Source: Chloroflexota bacterium (GTDB lineage: Bacteria > Chloroflexota > Anaerolineae > Promineifilales > Promineifilaceae). Taken from it: DNA of 55,890 bases. How positions within the stretch are numbered: the first letter of the stretch is position 1; each line of letters begins with the position of its first letter. The notes under the pieces are model-generated. The model was not told the DNA's origin. It searched no databases and saw only the letters and a program-made list of their open reading frames with translations. The translations under genes were made by a program, and so were the position numbers. This document shows positions 42,596 to 49,721 of this stretch, one piece after another. The stretch spans positions 1-55,890 of the forward strand of contig JAJRYT010000132.1 of assembly GCA_024275635.1 (NCBI GenBank), read 5' to 3'.

Positions 42596-43936
42596 ATGAC
42601 AACTGCAACTCTGGATTCCAAACCCATATCCACCCGAAGAGAACGCATCGCCTGGTATTTGTACGATTTTGGCAACTCGGCCTATGCCGCCGTCGTGCTG
42701 TTGGCCGTTTACTCGGCCTATTTTCAAGGCACAATCGTCGGCGGCGCGGAAGGCTCGCGGCTGTGGGGCATCGCGGTGGGCATCGCCATGCTGGTCGTGG
42801 CCGTCACCTCGCCGGTGTTAGGCGCTATCGCCGATTATTCCGGGGCCAAGAAGAAGTTTCTGCTGTTTTATACGATTATGGCCTGTACGTTTACGGCCGC
42901 TCTTTTCTTTGCCGAACCGGGGCGCGTGGCTATTGGCATGGGCTTTTTCATCCTGGCCGAAATCGGCTACCGCAGCGCGCAAGTGTTTTACAACAGCCTG
43001 CTGCCAGAAATTGCTACGCCGGAAGAGATAGGGCGAATATCGGGCAATGGGTGGGCCATCGGCAACTTGGGCGGAATTCTGAGCCTGCTGTTGGTCCTAC
43101 CACTCATCATATTACAACAGCAAGGGGTCATCCCCTTGGAAGGCACGGTGGTTGTGCGGCTGACATTGGTGATAACGGCCGTTTTCTTCATCCTCTCCGC
43201 CATTCCTATTTTCCTGTGGTTGCCGGAACTGGCCAAAAGCAAGCCTCTCCCGCCCGGTGAGAATTATCTCAGCCTGGCCTTCAAACAGATCAGCCAAACC
43301 ATTCGCACCGCCGGCCGCTTCAAAGAATTCATCAAATTCATGATCGCCTTTCTCATTTACAATGACGGCGTCATCATGGCCCTCGACTTTGCCGCCATTA
43401 TCGGCGCAGTGCTGTTCGGCCTGGATCAGCAGGGGCTAATTATTTTCATTATCATTGTGCATGTGGCTAACGTGTTCGGCGCGTATATTTTCGGCGTCTG
43501 GATGGATCGGATCGGCGGTAAACGGTCGCTGACCATTTCCATTTTTATGATGCTGGCCGCCATTATCTGGCTTTACCTCAATCAGACCCAATCTGGCTTT
43601 TTCATGATTGGCGTGTTGGCCGGGGTAGGTATGGCCGGGTTGCAGTCGGTGAGCCGCTCGATGGTGGCCGTCTTCGCCCCAGAGGGACAAAGCGCCGAAT
43701 TTTACGGCTTTTTTGCCGTTGCCGGACGCACATCTTCGTTTATTGGCCCCACAATTTATGGCATCCTGGCCTACCGGGCAGCGTTATGGTATGAGACGCG
43801 GGGGCAAACGGCCGTTCTCGCCGAGCAGTCTGGGCAGCGCGTCGCTATTCTTTCCATTGGCGTCTTCTTTGTAGTCGGGCTAATCCTATTGTCGTTTGTC
43901 AACGAAAAACGGGCGCAGGAAGCGGCCAAAGCGTAA
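42596..43936 (+). CDS. MFS transporter, UMF1/Atg22-like
   Basis: The protein has 446 residues with 12 hydrophobic segments. The N-terminus (RERIAWYLYDFGNSAYAAVVLLAVYSAYF), the first-loop GAIADYSGAKKKFLLFYT and the later FYNSLLPEIATPEEIGRISGNGWAIGNLGGILSLLL match the UMF1 family of MFS transporters related to vacuolar Atg22. The second half has VWMDRIGGKRSLTISIFMMLAAII and LQSVSRSMVAVFAPEGQSAEFYGFFAVAGRTSSFIGP. Relatives move amino acids or similar solutes; the substrate is unknown. It is preceded by a good GAGGAGGCC ribosome site. Confidence 0.9.
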   Translation: MTTATLDSKPISTRRERIAWYLYDFGNSAYAAVVLLAVYSAYFQGTIVGGAEGSRLWGIAVGIAMLVVAVTSPVLGAIADYSGAKKKFLLFYTIMACTFTAALFFAEPGRVAIGMGFFILAEIGYRSAQVFYNSLLPEIATPEEIGRISGNGWAIGNLGGILSLLLVLPLIILQQQGVIPLEGTVVVRLTLVITAVFFILSAIPIFLWLPELAKSKPLPPGENYLSLAFKQISQTIRTAGRFKEFIKFMIAFLIYNDGVIMALDFAAIIGAVLFGLDQQGLIIFIIIVHVANVFGAYIFGVWMDRIGGKRSLTISIFMMLAAIIWLYLNQTQSGFFMIGVLAGVGMAGLQSVSRSMVAVFAPEGQSAEFYGFFAVAGRTSSFIGPTIYGILAYRAALWYETRGQTAVLAEQSGQRVAILSIGVFFVVGLILLSFVNEKRAQEAAKA

Positions 43937-43983
43937 CCCAAAAAGTCGCTTAACGCTCAGTTGGCGGCAGCCCGTGAAGCCTC

Positions 43984-44083
43984 CTAGTACCGTAACTTTC
44001 TAAAAATGTAGGGTGATTTTGTAAATCGCCAGCCTGGGCGAATTGCAAATTCACCCTACAAAATCATAAAGTTGAGGTACTAG
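43984..44083. mobile_element. 100-bp MITE-like element supplying a stop codon
   Basis: The ends CTAGTACC and GGTACTAG are perfect inverted repeats, and pairing continues inward (AACTTT with AAAGTT). The centre holds TGTAGGGTGATTTTG with CAAATTCACCCTACA, related to the palindrome at 1870. The right end overlaps the pentapeptide gene so that its TAG (44080-44082) lies in the terminal CTAG. This suggests the element landed in the 3' end of that gene. Confidence 0.75.
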
Positions 44084-44988
44084 CCAATATGTCGGCGCAA
44101 ATCAGGCAAAAGAGCGCCTTCCATTGACTTAACCAATGTCAACTGTTTGGCCGTCACATGCTTCGCCCCGCGTAAATCCGCCCCGTCTAAATTCACACCC
44201 CACAAATACGCCCGGTATAAGTCGGCCTGTCTTAAATCGGCCCCCCACATGTCGGCCCCGCTCAAGTGCGCCCGGCTCAAGTTAGCGCCGTACAAGTTAG
44301 CCTTGTTCAAATTCGCGCCCCACATATGCGCGTCACTCAAATCGGCGCCGCTTAAATTAGCGCTCCACAAATTCGCGCCGCCCAAATTAGCCCGAATCAG
44401 ATTAGCGCCTTGTAAATCTGCGCCGCTTAAATTAGCTTTACTCAAATTGGCTCCGGCCATGTACGCTTTGACCAGACTGGTTTCTGTTAAATTAGTTCCA
44501 CGCAGATTCGCCTCGCTCAAGTCAACGCTGCTGGTTTCAAAAATATCCACGTTGTCAATAAGACCCGACTCCCGCAAAAAACGCAAGACCGATCCCTTTC
44601 GTTCTCCATCCATCTCCTGCAAAATATTGGACGTCTGCTTTTTGACAATCTCTTGTAACTTTTCATCTTGTTGATCAAATTCAACCAGCAAATTAGACAT
44701 CTGCTCACAGTATGTTTGCAGCGCCTCCTCCTGAACTGCATCAACCAACATGACCTGCCAATTGATGTTTGGTTTTTTGGATTGTAACAACGGGAGGAGG
44801 TCGGCGAGACGGCCGTTTTGCTTCAGCAGCATCGTCAACGAATACGCCTTCGTCGCCCTGCGGTCGCCGGGCAGATCGCGCCAAAACAGACCCAGGTCAT
44901 CTACCAAAGCCATAAGTTCATCCCGGCTGAAATGCTCGATCAAGCTGCGCCGTAAATTGCGGAAATTGTTTGTATCTATCGGCAGCAT
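44080..44988 (-). CDS. Effector-associated-domain (EAD1-like) protein with pentapeptide repeats
   Basis: The protein has 302 residues. Residues 1-75 (FRNLRRSLIEHFSRDELMAL, then WRDLPGDRRATKAYSLTMLL and NGRLADLLPLLQSKKPNINW) match the EAD1-type death-like adaptor of bacterial conflict systems. A charged helical linker (about 85-150) follows. From about 155 to 285 there are some 25 pentapeptides of A(N/D)LXX type, which fold as a right-handed beta-helix. EAD proteins usually recruit a partner effector by homotypic contact; pentapeptide helices bind DNA gyrase or act as scaffolds. No partner with EAD1 is in the window. The stop codon comes from a MITE-like element, so the true C-terminus may have been longer. 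Confidence 0.78.
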   Translation of the reverse strand: MLPIDTNNFRNLRRSLIEHFSRDELMALVDDLGLFWRDLPGDRRATKAYSLTMLLKQNGRLADLLPLLQSKKPNINWQVMLVDAVQEEALQTYCEQMSNLLVEFDQQDEKLQEIVKKQTSNILQEMDGERKGSVLRFLRESGLIDNVDIFETSSVDLSEANLRGTNLTETSLVKAYMAGANLSKANLSGADLQGANLIRANLGGANLWSANLSGADLSDAHMWGANLNKANLYGANLSRAHLSGADMWGADLRQADLYRAYLWGVNLDGADLRGAKHVTAKQLTLVKSMEGALLPDLRRHIG

Positions 44989-45029
44989 ATCTCAATTATA
45001 ACGGAGGCAGCCAATAGACAGCAGCGCTT

Positions 45030-45635
45030 TCAACTGCCAGGTTCTTGATAACCCGTCTCGGCAAAATGCTGCACTGGAAATGTCAGCACACGAACAACAG
45101 GTGGGCTTTTTGCCAGCTCCCCGTCTGGAATACCGGCTTTGCGACTCAGCACGGCCAAAAATTGGGCCGGATCAGGAATACGGCTCCAAACTTGCGGCAG
45201 TAAAACGCTGCGATGACCGCGCCATGTCAAAACGACGCCATCTTCCCCAGGTCGGAGCCGGTCTAACAACTCGTCGTAACTGGTAAAAAGGAGCGGCTGC
45301 GGCGGCGTTAAGAGGGTCACTTCCAGGCGGATGTCGTTCAATTCAATCGGGTTAACCGGCGGCAGGCGGGGATCGCGGGCGGCTGCGGCGGCATGGCGGG
45401 CCACGTCTTCGGCTAATGGCCAACGAGGTTCGGTGCTGCCAATACAGCCGCGCAAACGGCCGTTATTGGTCAAGGTCACAAAACTACAACCGGGATGGGA
45501 AACGGCCGTTGGCAGTTCCGTCCAATCAGGCTGGTACACGACTCGCTCACGAACAAACCGCTCCAGCCCCCGTCGGGCGACTTGCACCAATGCTCGCCCC
45601 TCATCCAAGTCTAGCGGTTCAACTTTTTTGGTCAT
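45030..45635 (-). CDS. amrA: AmmeMemoRadiSam system protein A (AMMECR1 family)
   Basis: The protein has 201 residues with the AMMECR1 pattern: PGCSFVTLTNNGRLRGCIGSTEPRWPLAEDVARHAAAAARDPRLPPVNPIEL, the LRGCIG core being the family hallmark. LEVTLLTPPQPL and EDGVVLTWRGHRSVLLPQVW follow. The family is often encoded with a Memo-like protein and a radical SAM enzyme, but neither is next to it here. The reaction is unknown. It lies between the pentapeptide gene and the BTAD regulator gene, all on the minus strand. Confidence 0.92.
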   Translation of the reverse strand: MTKKVEPLDLDEGRALVQVARRGLERFVRERVVYQPDWTELPTAVSHPGCSFVTLTNNGRLRGCIGSTEPRWPLAEDVARHAAAAARDPRLPPVNPIELNDIRLEVTLLTPPQPLLFTSYDELLDRLRPGEDGVVLTWRGHRSVLLPQVWSRIPDPAQFLAVLSRKAGIPDGELAKSPPVVRVLTFPVQHFAETGYQEPGS

Positions 45636-45680
45636 CCTAACCGTAGTTTACTCTGGTTTTGCCGTTATGGGTAAGCATAT

Positions 45681-48521
45681 TCAGACTAACCAGTTCGTCA
45701 GCGAGGTAGTCAATACCGTTTCAATCACTTTCTCCAAAGTGAGCGCTGTTGGTTGAGAACGGCCGTTTCCCCCATCTTCCAGCACAGCGTCCGGCGCAAA
45801 TTTATTTAACAACAGCCGCGCCTGCTCCTTTAACTCCTGCGCTTCCAGCGGGTAATTCAACAAAATTTGCAGGCAAGTGACCGCCTGCTCCTTCCGGCCG
45901 GTAGCGAAAAACAGTCTGGCGTACTCTTTTAACACCCCCAACATCAATTGAGGCGTCTGGATGTCAGCCGCCATTTGTAATGCTTCGGCCAGATACTCCC
46001 CCGCGTCCTGGTAGTCGCCAGTTTTGATACTAACCCGGCCCAGACTGATTAAGGACTCGATGATGGCGTTGCGGTGGCCTGAGTCGCGGCTCAACGCCAG
46101 GCCATCTTCCAGCAGTTGTTTGGCGGCGGCGTAATCGGCCGTTTCGGTGCAAATCGTCGTTGCCAGGTCACTCAATGCCTGAGCCGCACCCTCTTTTGAT
46201 CCAATTTGACGGGAAATGGTCAGACTTTCTTCAAAACAGCGGCGAGCAGGCGCGTAAGCTCCTTGAGCATAAAAAAGCCGGCCCAGTATTTCCAAAGCTA
46301 ACATCAATTCATGATTCACTTGATGGCGGCGAAAGGCAACGATACTTTCTTGGAGAGTTACTTCCACGACTTCATACTCGCCCAACCATAACGCCATTTC
46401 CGCCATGCGCGACTGCAATCGCGCCAGAAGGATGCTGGTTGCAACGGCCGCGTCATCCGCGGCAATGGCATTGATACCCGCAACGAAAACCGCCTTGCCT
46501 TCGGCGAAGCGATTCCGCGCCCAGAAAAACAAATACAAACTTTCGGCGGTCTGGCCGAGCAGAGCGAACTGCTTATGCCGCACCGCCCACTGCCAGGCGG
46601 CTCGAATATCCTCGATTGCCAGCGCAATTTCAGCCAGGGCATGCGCCTGCCGACCCCCTTTCAACGCCTGTTCTCGTTCCGCCAAAAAGCGGGCAAAGTA
46701 ACGGCCGTGCGCATCATAAGCTGCGGTTTCTGCCTCTGGGCGCTGCGTCAGTTTTTCGGCCAGATATTGTTTTAAGAGTTTATGCAAATCAAACTGCTCA
46801 TCCGCCGTTCGCCGCAGCAACGATTTGTCGGCCAGGGACAGCAGCATGTGGAAATTGGCCCCGGCGACATGACGCGCCGCCGCCTGACTAAACGGGCCGC
46901 GAAAAACAGCGAGTTTGCTCAACGCGGTCTGTTCGGCGGGCGTTAATAAATGCCACGATTGGCGAAAAACCAGGCGCATACTTTGGTGCCGATCAGGCAC
47001 ATCGCGCAGGGATGTCGCCAAAAAATCCAGGTCGCGTTCAATTTCGCGCCAGATATCCGCGCTGGAAACCAACCGAATCCAGGCGGCGGCCAACTCAATC
47101 CCCAACGGCATCCCTTCCAAATGCTGGCAGATGCGGATGACATGCCGCATCTCATCCAGGAACGGCGCATAATCGGGCTTTACGCGCCGGGCTGCGCGCA
47201 TAAAGAGTTGAATGGCGCTGTACGCTTCCGCTTGTGCCGGTGTTTCGCCAGTCTTAGTCGGATAGGCGAGGCCGCGAATCTTTAACAAACATTCGCCGCG
47301 AATGTTTAGTCGCTCGCGGGATGTGACGAGGTAATTGACATGGGGGGCGGCTTGAATGATTTGGCTTATCCAACTACTGCCGGTTAATAAGTGTTCAAAG
47401 TTATCCAGGATCAGCAGCAATTCCTTTTCGCGCAAAAAATCGAGCAGTTGGGTTTGTAAATCGTTTGTCCCATCCAGCGGGCAGTGGATAGCATCGGCAA
47501 TGGTTGTTCCCAGCAGATCGGGGTCGGCGATGGGGGCCAACGGGATGAAATAAATCCCGTGCAAGTAGATGCCTGTATGTTCGCGGGCGGCCTGTAAGGC
47601 TAACAGAGTCTTGCCAATGCCGCCGGAGCCAGTCAAAGTCAGCAGGCGGCAGGCGGGGTCGGCTAGGTGGGCGGCTATTTGTTGTAGTTCTTTTTCCCGG
47701 CCGATTAACGGGGTTAGTGAGGGTGGCAGGTTGTGGGGGCTGGCTTTGCCGGCTGAACGAATGCGTTGGTAGAGTGATCGGGTTTCGGCAGCGGGTTCTA
47801 CGCCCAGCTCTTTGTTGAGGATGCGGCGGCAGATTTCGTATTGGGCCAGGGCGGCGCTGCGCTGGCCGCTGCGGACCAGGGTAAACATTAGTTGGCGGTG
47901 GGCTTCTTCGCGGTACGGTTCCAGTTCGACCTGACGCAGGGCGTACCGCTGCGCCTGCGCGTATTTCCCCTGACGAGCGTAATGGTTGCCGAGTTGGTGC
48001 AGCGCGGTTAAGACGCGCCGTTGCGTTTGTTCATGAACGATCAATGACCACTCTTCAAAGGCGGGGCTGTCGCCGATGATCAATCCTTGTAAAAAACGGC
48101 CGTTATACAGCGTAACGGCCGTTTCCAACTCGCGCACACACTCAGCGCACTCCTCCAGATTCAGGTGGGAATGAGTTTGGCTGGCGTCTAAAGCAGATGC
48201 AAACGCTTGCATATCCAACCAGTAATCGCTTTCGTGGTTGAAGGCGACTGTTTGCCGAGTGACGGCGAGGTAGGGTCCCAATACACGCCGTAAACTGGAG
48301 AGGATCGAACGGAGATTGGCCAGAGCTTGTGTTTGCGGCCGGTCATCCCACAGCAGGTCGGCCAGGAATTCGCGGGGGAACGGCCGTTCATGACAAACCA
48401 GGTAAACCAACAAAGCCTCCACCTTGCGCGAGGGCAATCCAATAACGGGCTTCCCCCCCAATTCAATGCTGACGCTCCCCAAGAGTTTGATGGTTAGTTT
48501 TTCAGCCATGCGTTTTGCCAT
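45681..48521 (-). CDS. BTAD-type transcription regulator with NB-ARC ATPase and TPR repeats
   Basis: The protein has about 946 residues. The N-terminus (KLTIKLLGSVSIELGGKPVIGLPSRKVEALLVYLVCHERPFPREFLADLLWDD) is a winged helix DNA-binding domain, followed by a bacterial transcriptional activation domain (about 100-250). A linker leads to NB-ARC/STAND motifs: TLTGSGGIGKTLLALQAA (Walker A), LLILDNFEHLL (Walker B) and MPLGIELAAAWIR (GLPL-like). TPR-type helices fill the last 350 residues. It belongs to the AfsR/SARP-like STAND regulators that bind a ligand and ATP before activating transcription. The start is uncertain: ATGs at 48530, 48521 and 48509 are in frame, and I prefer 48521 as a compromise. 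It is divergent from the secreted-protein operon. Confidence 0.88.
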   Translation of the reverse strand: MAKRMAEKLTIKLLGSVSIELGGKPVIGLPSRKVEALLVYLVCHERPFPREFLADLLWDDRPQTQALANLRSILSSLRRVLGPYLAVTRQTVAFNHESDYWLDMQAFASALDASQTHSHLNLEECAECVRELETAVTLYNGRFLQGLIIGDSPAFEEWSLIVHEQTQRRVLTALHQLGNHYARQGKYAQAQRYALRQVELEPYREEAHRQLMFTLVRSGQRSAALAQYEICRRILNKELGVEPAAETRSLYQRIRSAGKASPHNLPPSLTPLIGREKELQQIAAHLADPACRLLTLTGSGGIGKTLLALQAAREHTGIYLHGIYFIPLAPIADPDLLGTTIADAIHCPLDGTNDLQTQLLDFLREKELLLILDNFEHLLTGSSWISQIIQAAPHVNYLVTSRERLNIRGECLLKIRGLAYPTKTGETPAQAEAYSAIQLFMRAARRVKPDYAPFLDEMRHVIRICQHLEGMPLGIELAAAWIRLVSSADIWREIERDLDFLATSLRDVPDRHQSMRLVFRQSWHLLTPAEQTALSKLAVFRGPFSQAAARHVAGANFHMLLSLADKSLLRRTADEQFDLHKLLKQYLAEKLTQRPEAETAAYDAHGRYFARFLAEREQALKGGRQAHALAEIALAIEDIRAAWQWAVRHKQFALLGQTAESLYLFFWARNRFAEGKAVFVAGINAIAADDAAVATSILLARLQSRMAEMALWLGEYEVVEVTLQESIVAFRRHQVNHELMLALEILGRLFYAQGAYAPARRCFEESLTISRQIGSKEGAAQALSDLATTICTETADYAAAKQLLEDGLALSRDSGHRNAIIESLISLGRVSIKTGDYQDAGEYLAEALQMAADIQTPQLMLGVLKEYARLFFATGRKEQAVTCLQILLNYPLEAQELKEQARLLLNKFAPDAVLEDGGNGRSQPTALTLEKVIETVLTTSLTNWLV

Positions 48522-48661
48522 GAACCCCACATAGTTATAAACAGATGCCTCTGATCGGTTTCTGATCGTTCGTTAACTACACTTCACATCATTATAACTG
48601 ATTCCACACTCTACATTGAGGAAATTACGATTTCAATTAACAGGTTAATGAGGATACCAAA

Positions 48662-49240
48662 ATGAAACGTAAACTGATCTTGCTCGTTGTTGTATTGGTT
48701 TTGGCTGCCATTCCTTCAGCAGTATATGCGGGGCGTGCCCGCCCGATTCAAGCAGGCATTGAAGATTTGCAGTATGTGAGCCTGGGGCAAACGACGACCA
48801 GATTGCGGGACGGCCGTCTTCGCGTTCGCACCAGAGGCTTACAGGCAACGGCCGTTCTCGCCTGCAATGGCAACTTGGACTGCGAAGCGGCCGGGTTAGA
48901 AGGGGCGCAGGTGCAGATGCGGCAAACCCTGGGCATTGTGATTGACGTGATTGGCGCGGGTGTGATAAACGGCCGTTCCCGCACAACCCCCATTATCCTC
49001 GACCAGAGCGGAGAAACAGAACTGGCCCAACTCCGATTCAGAAGCCAAATCAGCGGCGCCGCCTTCAAAGGAACTGATGAAGAATTACAGGCCATGATGG
49101 TTTTGCCTGGACTGGGCCGCGCCAGAAACCGGCTCAACCTGAATCTAACCGGAACCTTGATGCGCGGCAGCGGCAGCGCTCAATGGCAAGCTCTGGGCGG
49201 CAGTGGCACGCTCAGCCTGTTCGGCATCTTTTCCAATTAA
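48662..49240 (+). CDS. Secreted protein of unknown function
   Basis: The protein has 192 residues with a clean signal peptide (MKRKLILLVVVLVLAAIPSA, then VYA|GRA) and a mature part rich in short beta strands (LQYVSLGQTTTRLRDGRLRVRT, IVIDVIGAGVINGRSRTTPIILDQSGET). Glycine-rich stretches near the end (LMRGSGSAQWQALGGSGTLSLFG) suggest a beta domain. I do not recognise a family. It is the first gene of an operon that starts 130 bp from the divergent BTAD regulator, which is its likely controller. Confidence 0.7.
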   Translation: MKRKLILLVVVLVLAAIPSAVYAGRARPIQAGIEDLQYVSLGQTTTRLRDGRLRVRTRGLQATAVLACNGNLDCEAAGLEGAQVQMRQTLGIVIDVIGAGVINGRSRTTPIILDQSGETELAQLRFRSQISGAAFKGTDEELQAMMVLPGLGRARNRLNLNLTGTLMRGSGSAQWQALGGSGTLSLFGIFSN

Positions 49241-49302
49241 GCGGATCGGCGAAGCAGCAAAACGACGGAGTACTTCGTAACCCATGCACAAAGGAGACAA
49301 AA

Positions 49303-49491
49303 ATGGAAAAACAAACATTCAAAGTTGTTGTAAATCATGAAGAACAATACGCAATCTGGTTTTGTAACCGGAACAACCCCTCGGGTTGGCAAAATGCGGG
49401 CTTTGAGGGAACCCAGAATGCCTGCCTGGATCATATTGAATCGGTCTGGACATGCGGCCGCTCAACTGGCGCCAGCATGCCCAGAAGTTAA
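49303..49491 (+). CDS. MbtH-like protein with a damaged C-terminus
   Basis: The protein has 62 residues from the ATG at 49303, which follows AAGGAG; an upstream in-frame start lacks a ribosome site. The MbtH signature is clear: VVVNHEEQYAIW, NPSGW, GFEGTQNACLDHIESVWT, where N-x-E-x-Q-x-x-x-W, P-x-G-W, C-L-x-x-I and W-T are the invariant positions. After WT the usual DMRPLS is absent in this frame (CGRSTGASMPRS), but the next frame reads DMRPLNWRQHAQKLINR and ends at 49502. A loss of four bases would explain this. MbtH proteins chaperone adenylation domains of nonribosomal peptide synthetases; none is seen in the window. Confidence 0.75.
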   Translation: MEKQTFKVVVNHEEQYAIWFCNRNNPSGWQNAGFEGTQNACLDHIESVWTCGRSTGASMPRS

Positions 49492-49505
49492 TCAATCGCT
49501 AACTC

Positions 49506-49709
49506 ATGAAATCATCCACTTACCAGGCTTACCTGCTGCGTCTGTGGCGGGATGGTGAACAACAGCCCTGGCGGGCGCTGCTGGAGAACCCCCACACCGG
49601 CAAACAGCATGGTTTTGCCAGTTTGGAACAAGCCTTTGTATACTTGCAAGAACAAACTACATCTGCAAAAGATGGACTGGACGAACGAAACCAGGAACAA
49701 TCACCCTAA
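49506..49709 (+). CDS. Small conserved-type protein next to MbtH-like and BTAD genes
   Basis: The protein has 67 residues beginning MKSSTYQAYLLRLWRDGEQQ, followed by PWRALLENPHTGKQHGFASLEQAFVYLQ. The pattern (S-Y-L-L-R-L-W-x10-W-R-x-x-L-E-x-P-x-T-G-x-x-x-G-F-x-S-L-E-x-L-x-x-x-L) is familiar from short proteins that appear next to BTAD-type regulators in Chloroflexota. The function is unknown. It starts three bases after the expected end of the intact MbtH frame. Confidence 0.65.
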   Translation: MKSSTYQAYLLRLWRDGEQQPWRALLENPHTGKQHGFASLEQAFVYLQEQTTSAKDGLDERNQEQSP

Positions 49710-49721
49710 AAGAGAACGAAA

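Noticed and set aside
42394..43260. A 288-codon plus-strand frame overlapping the MFS gene
   Set aside because: It overlaps the MFS transporter in another frame and is arginine/glycine-rich without any motif; the MFS frame is well supported.
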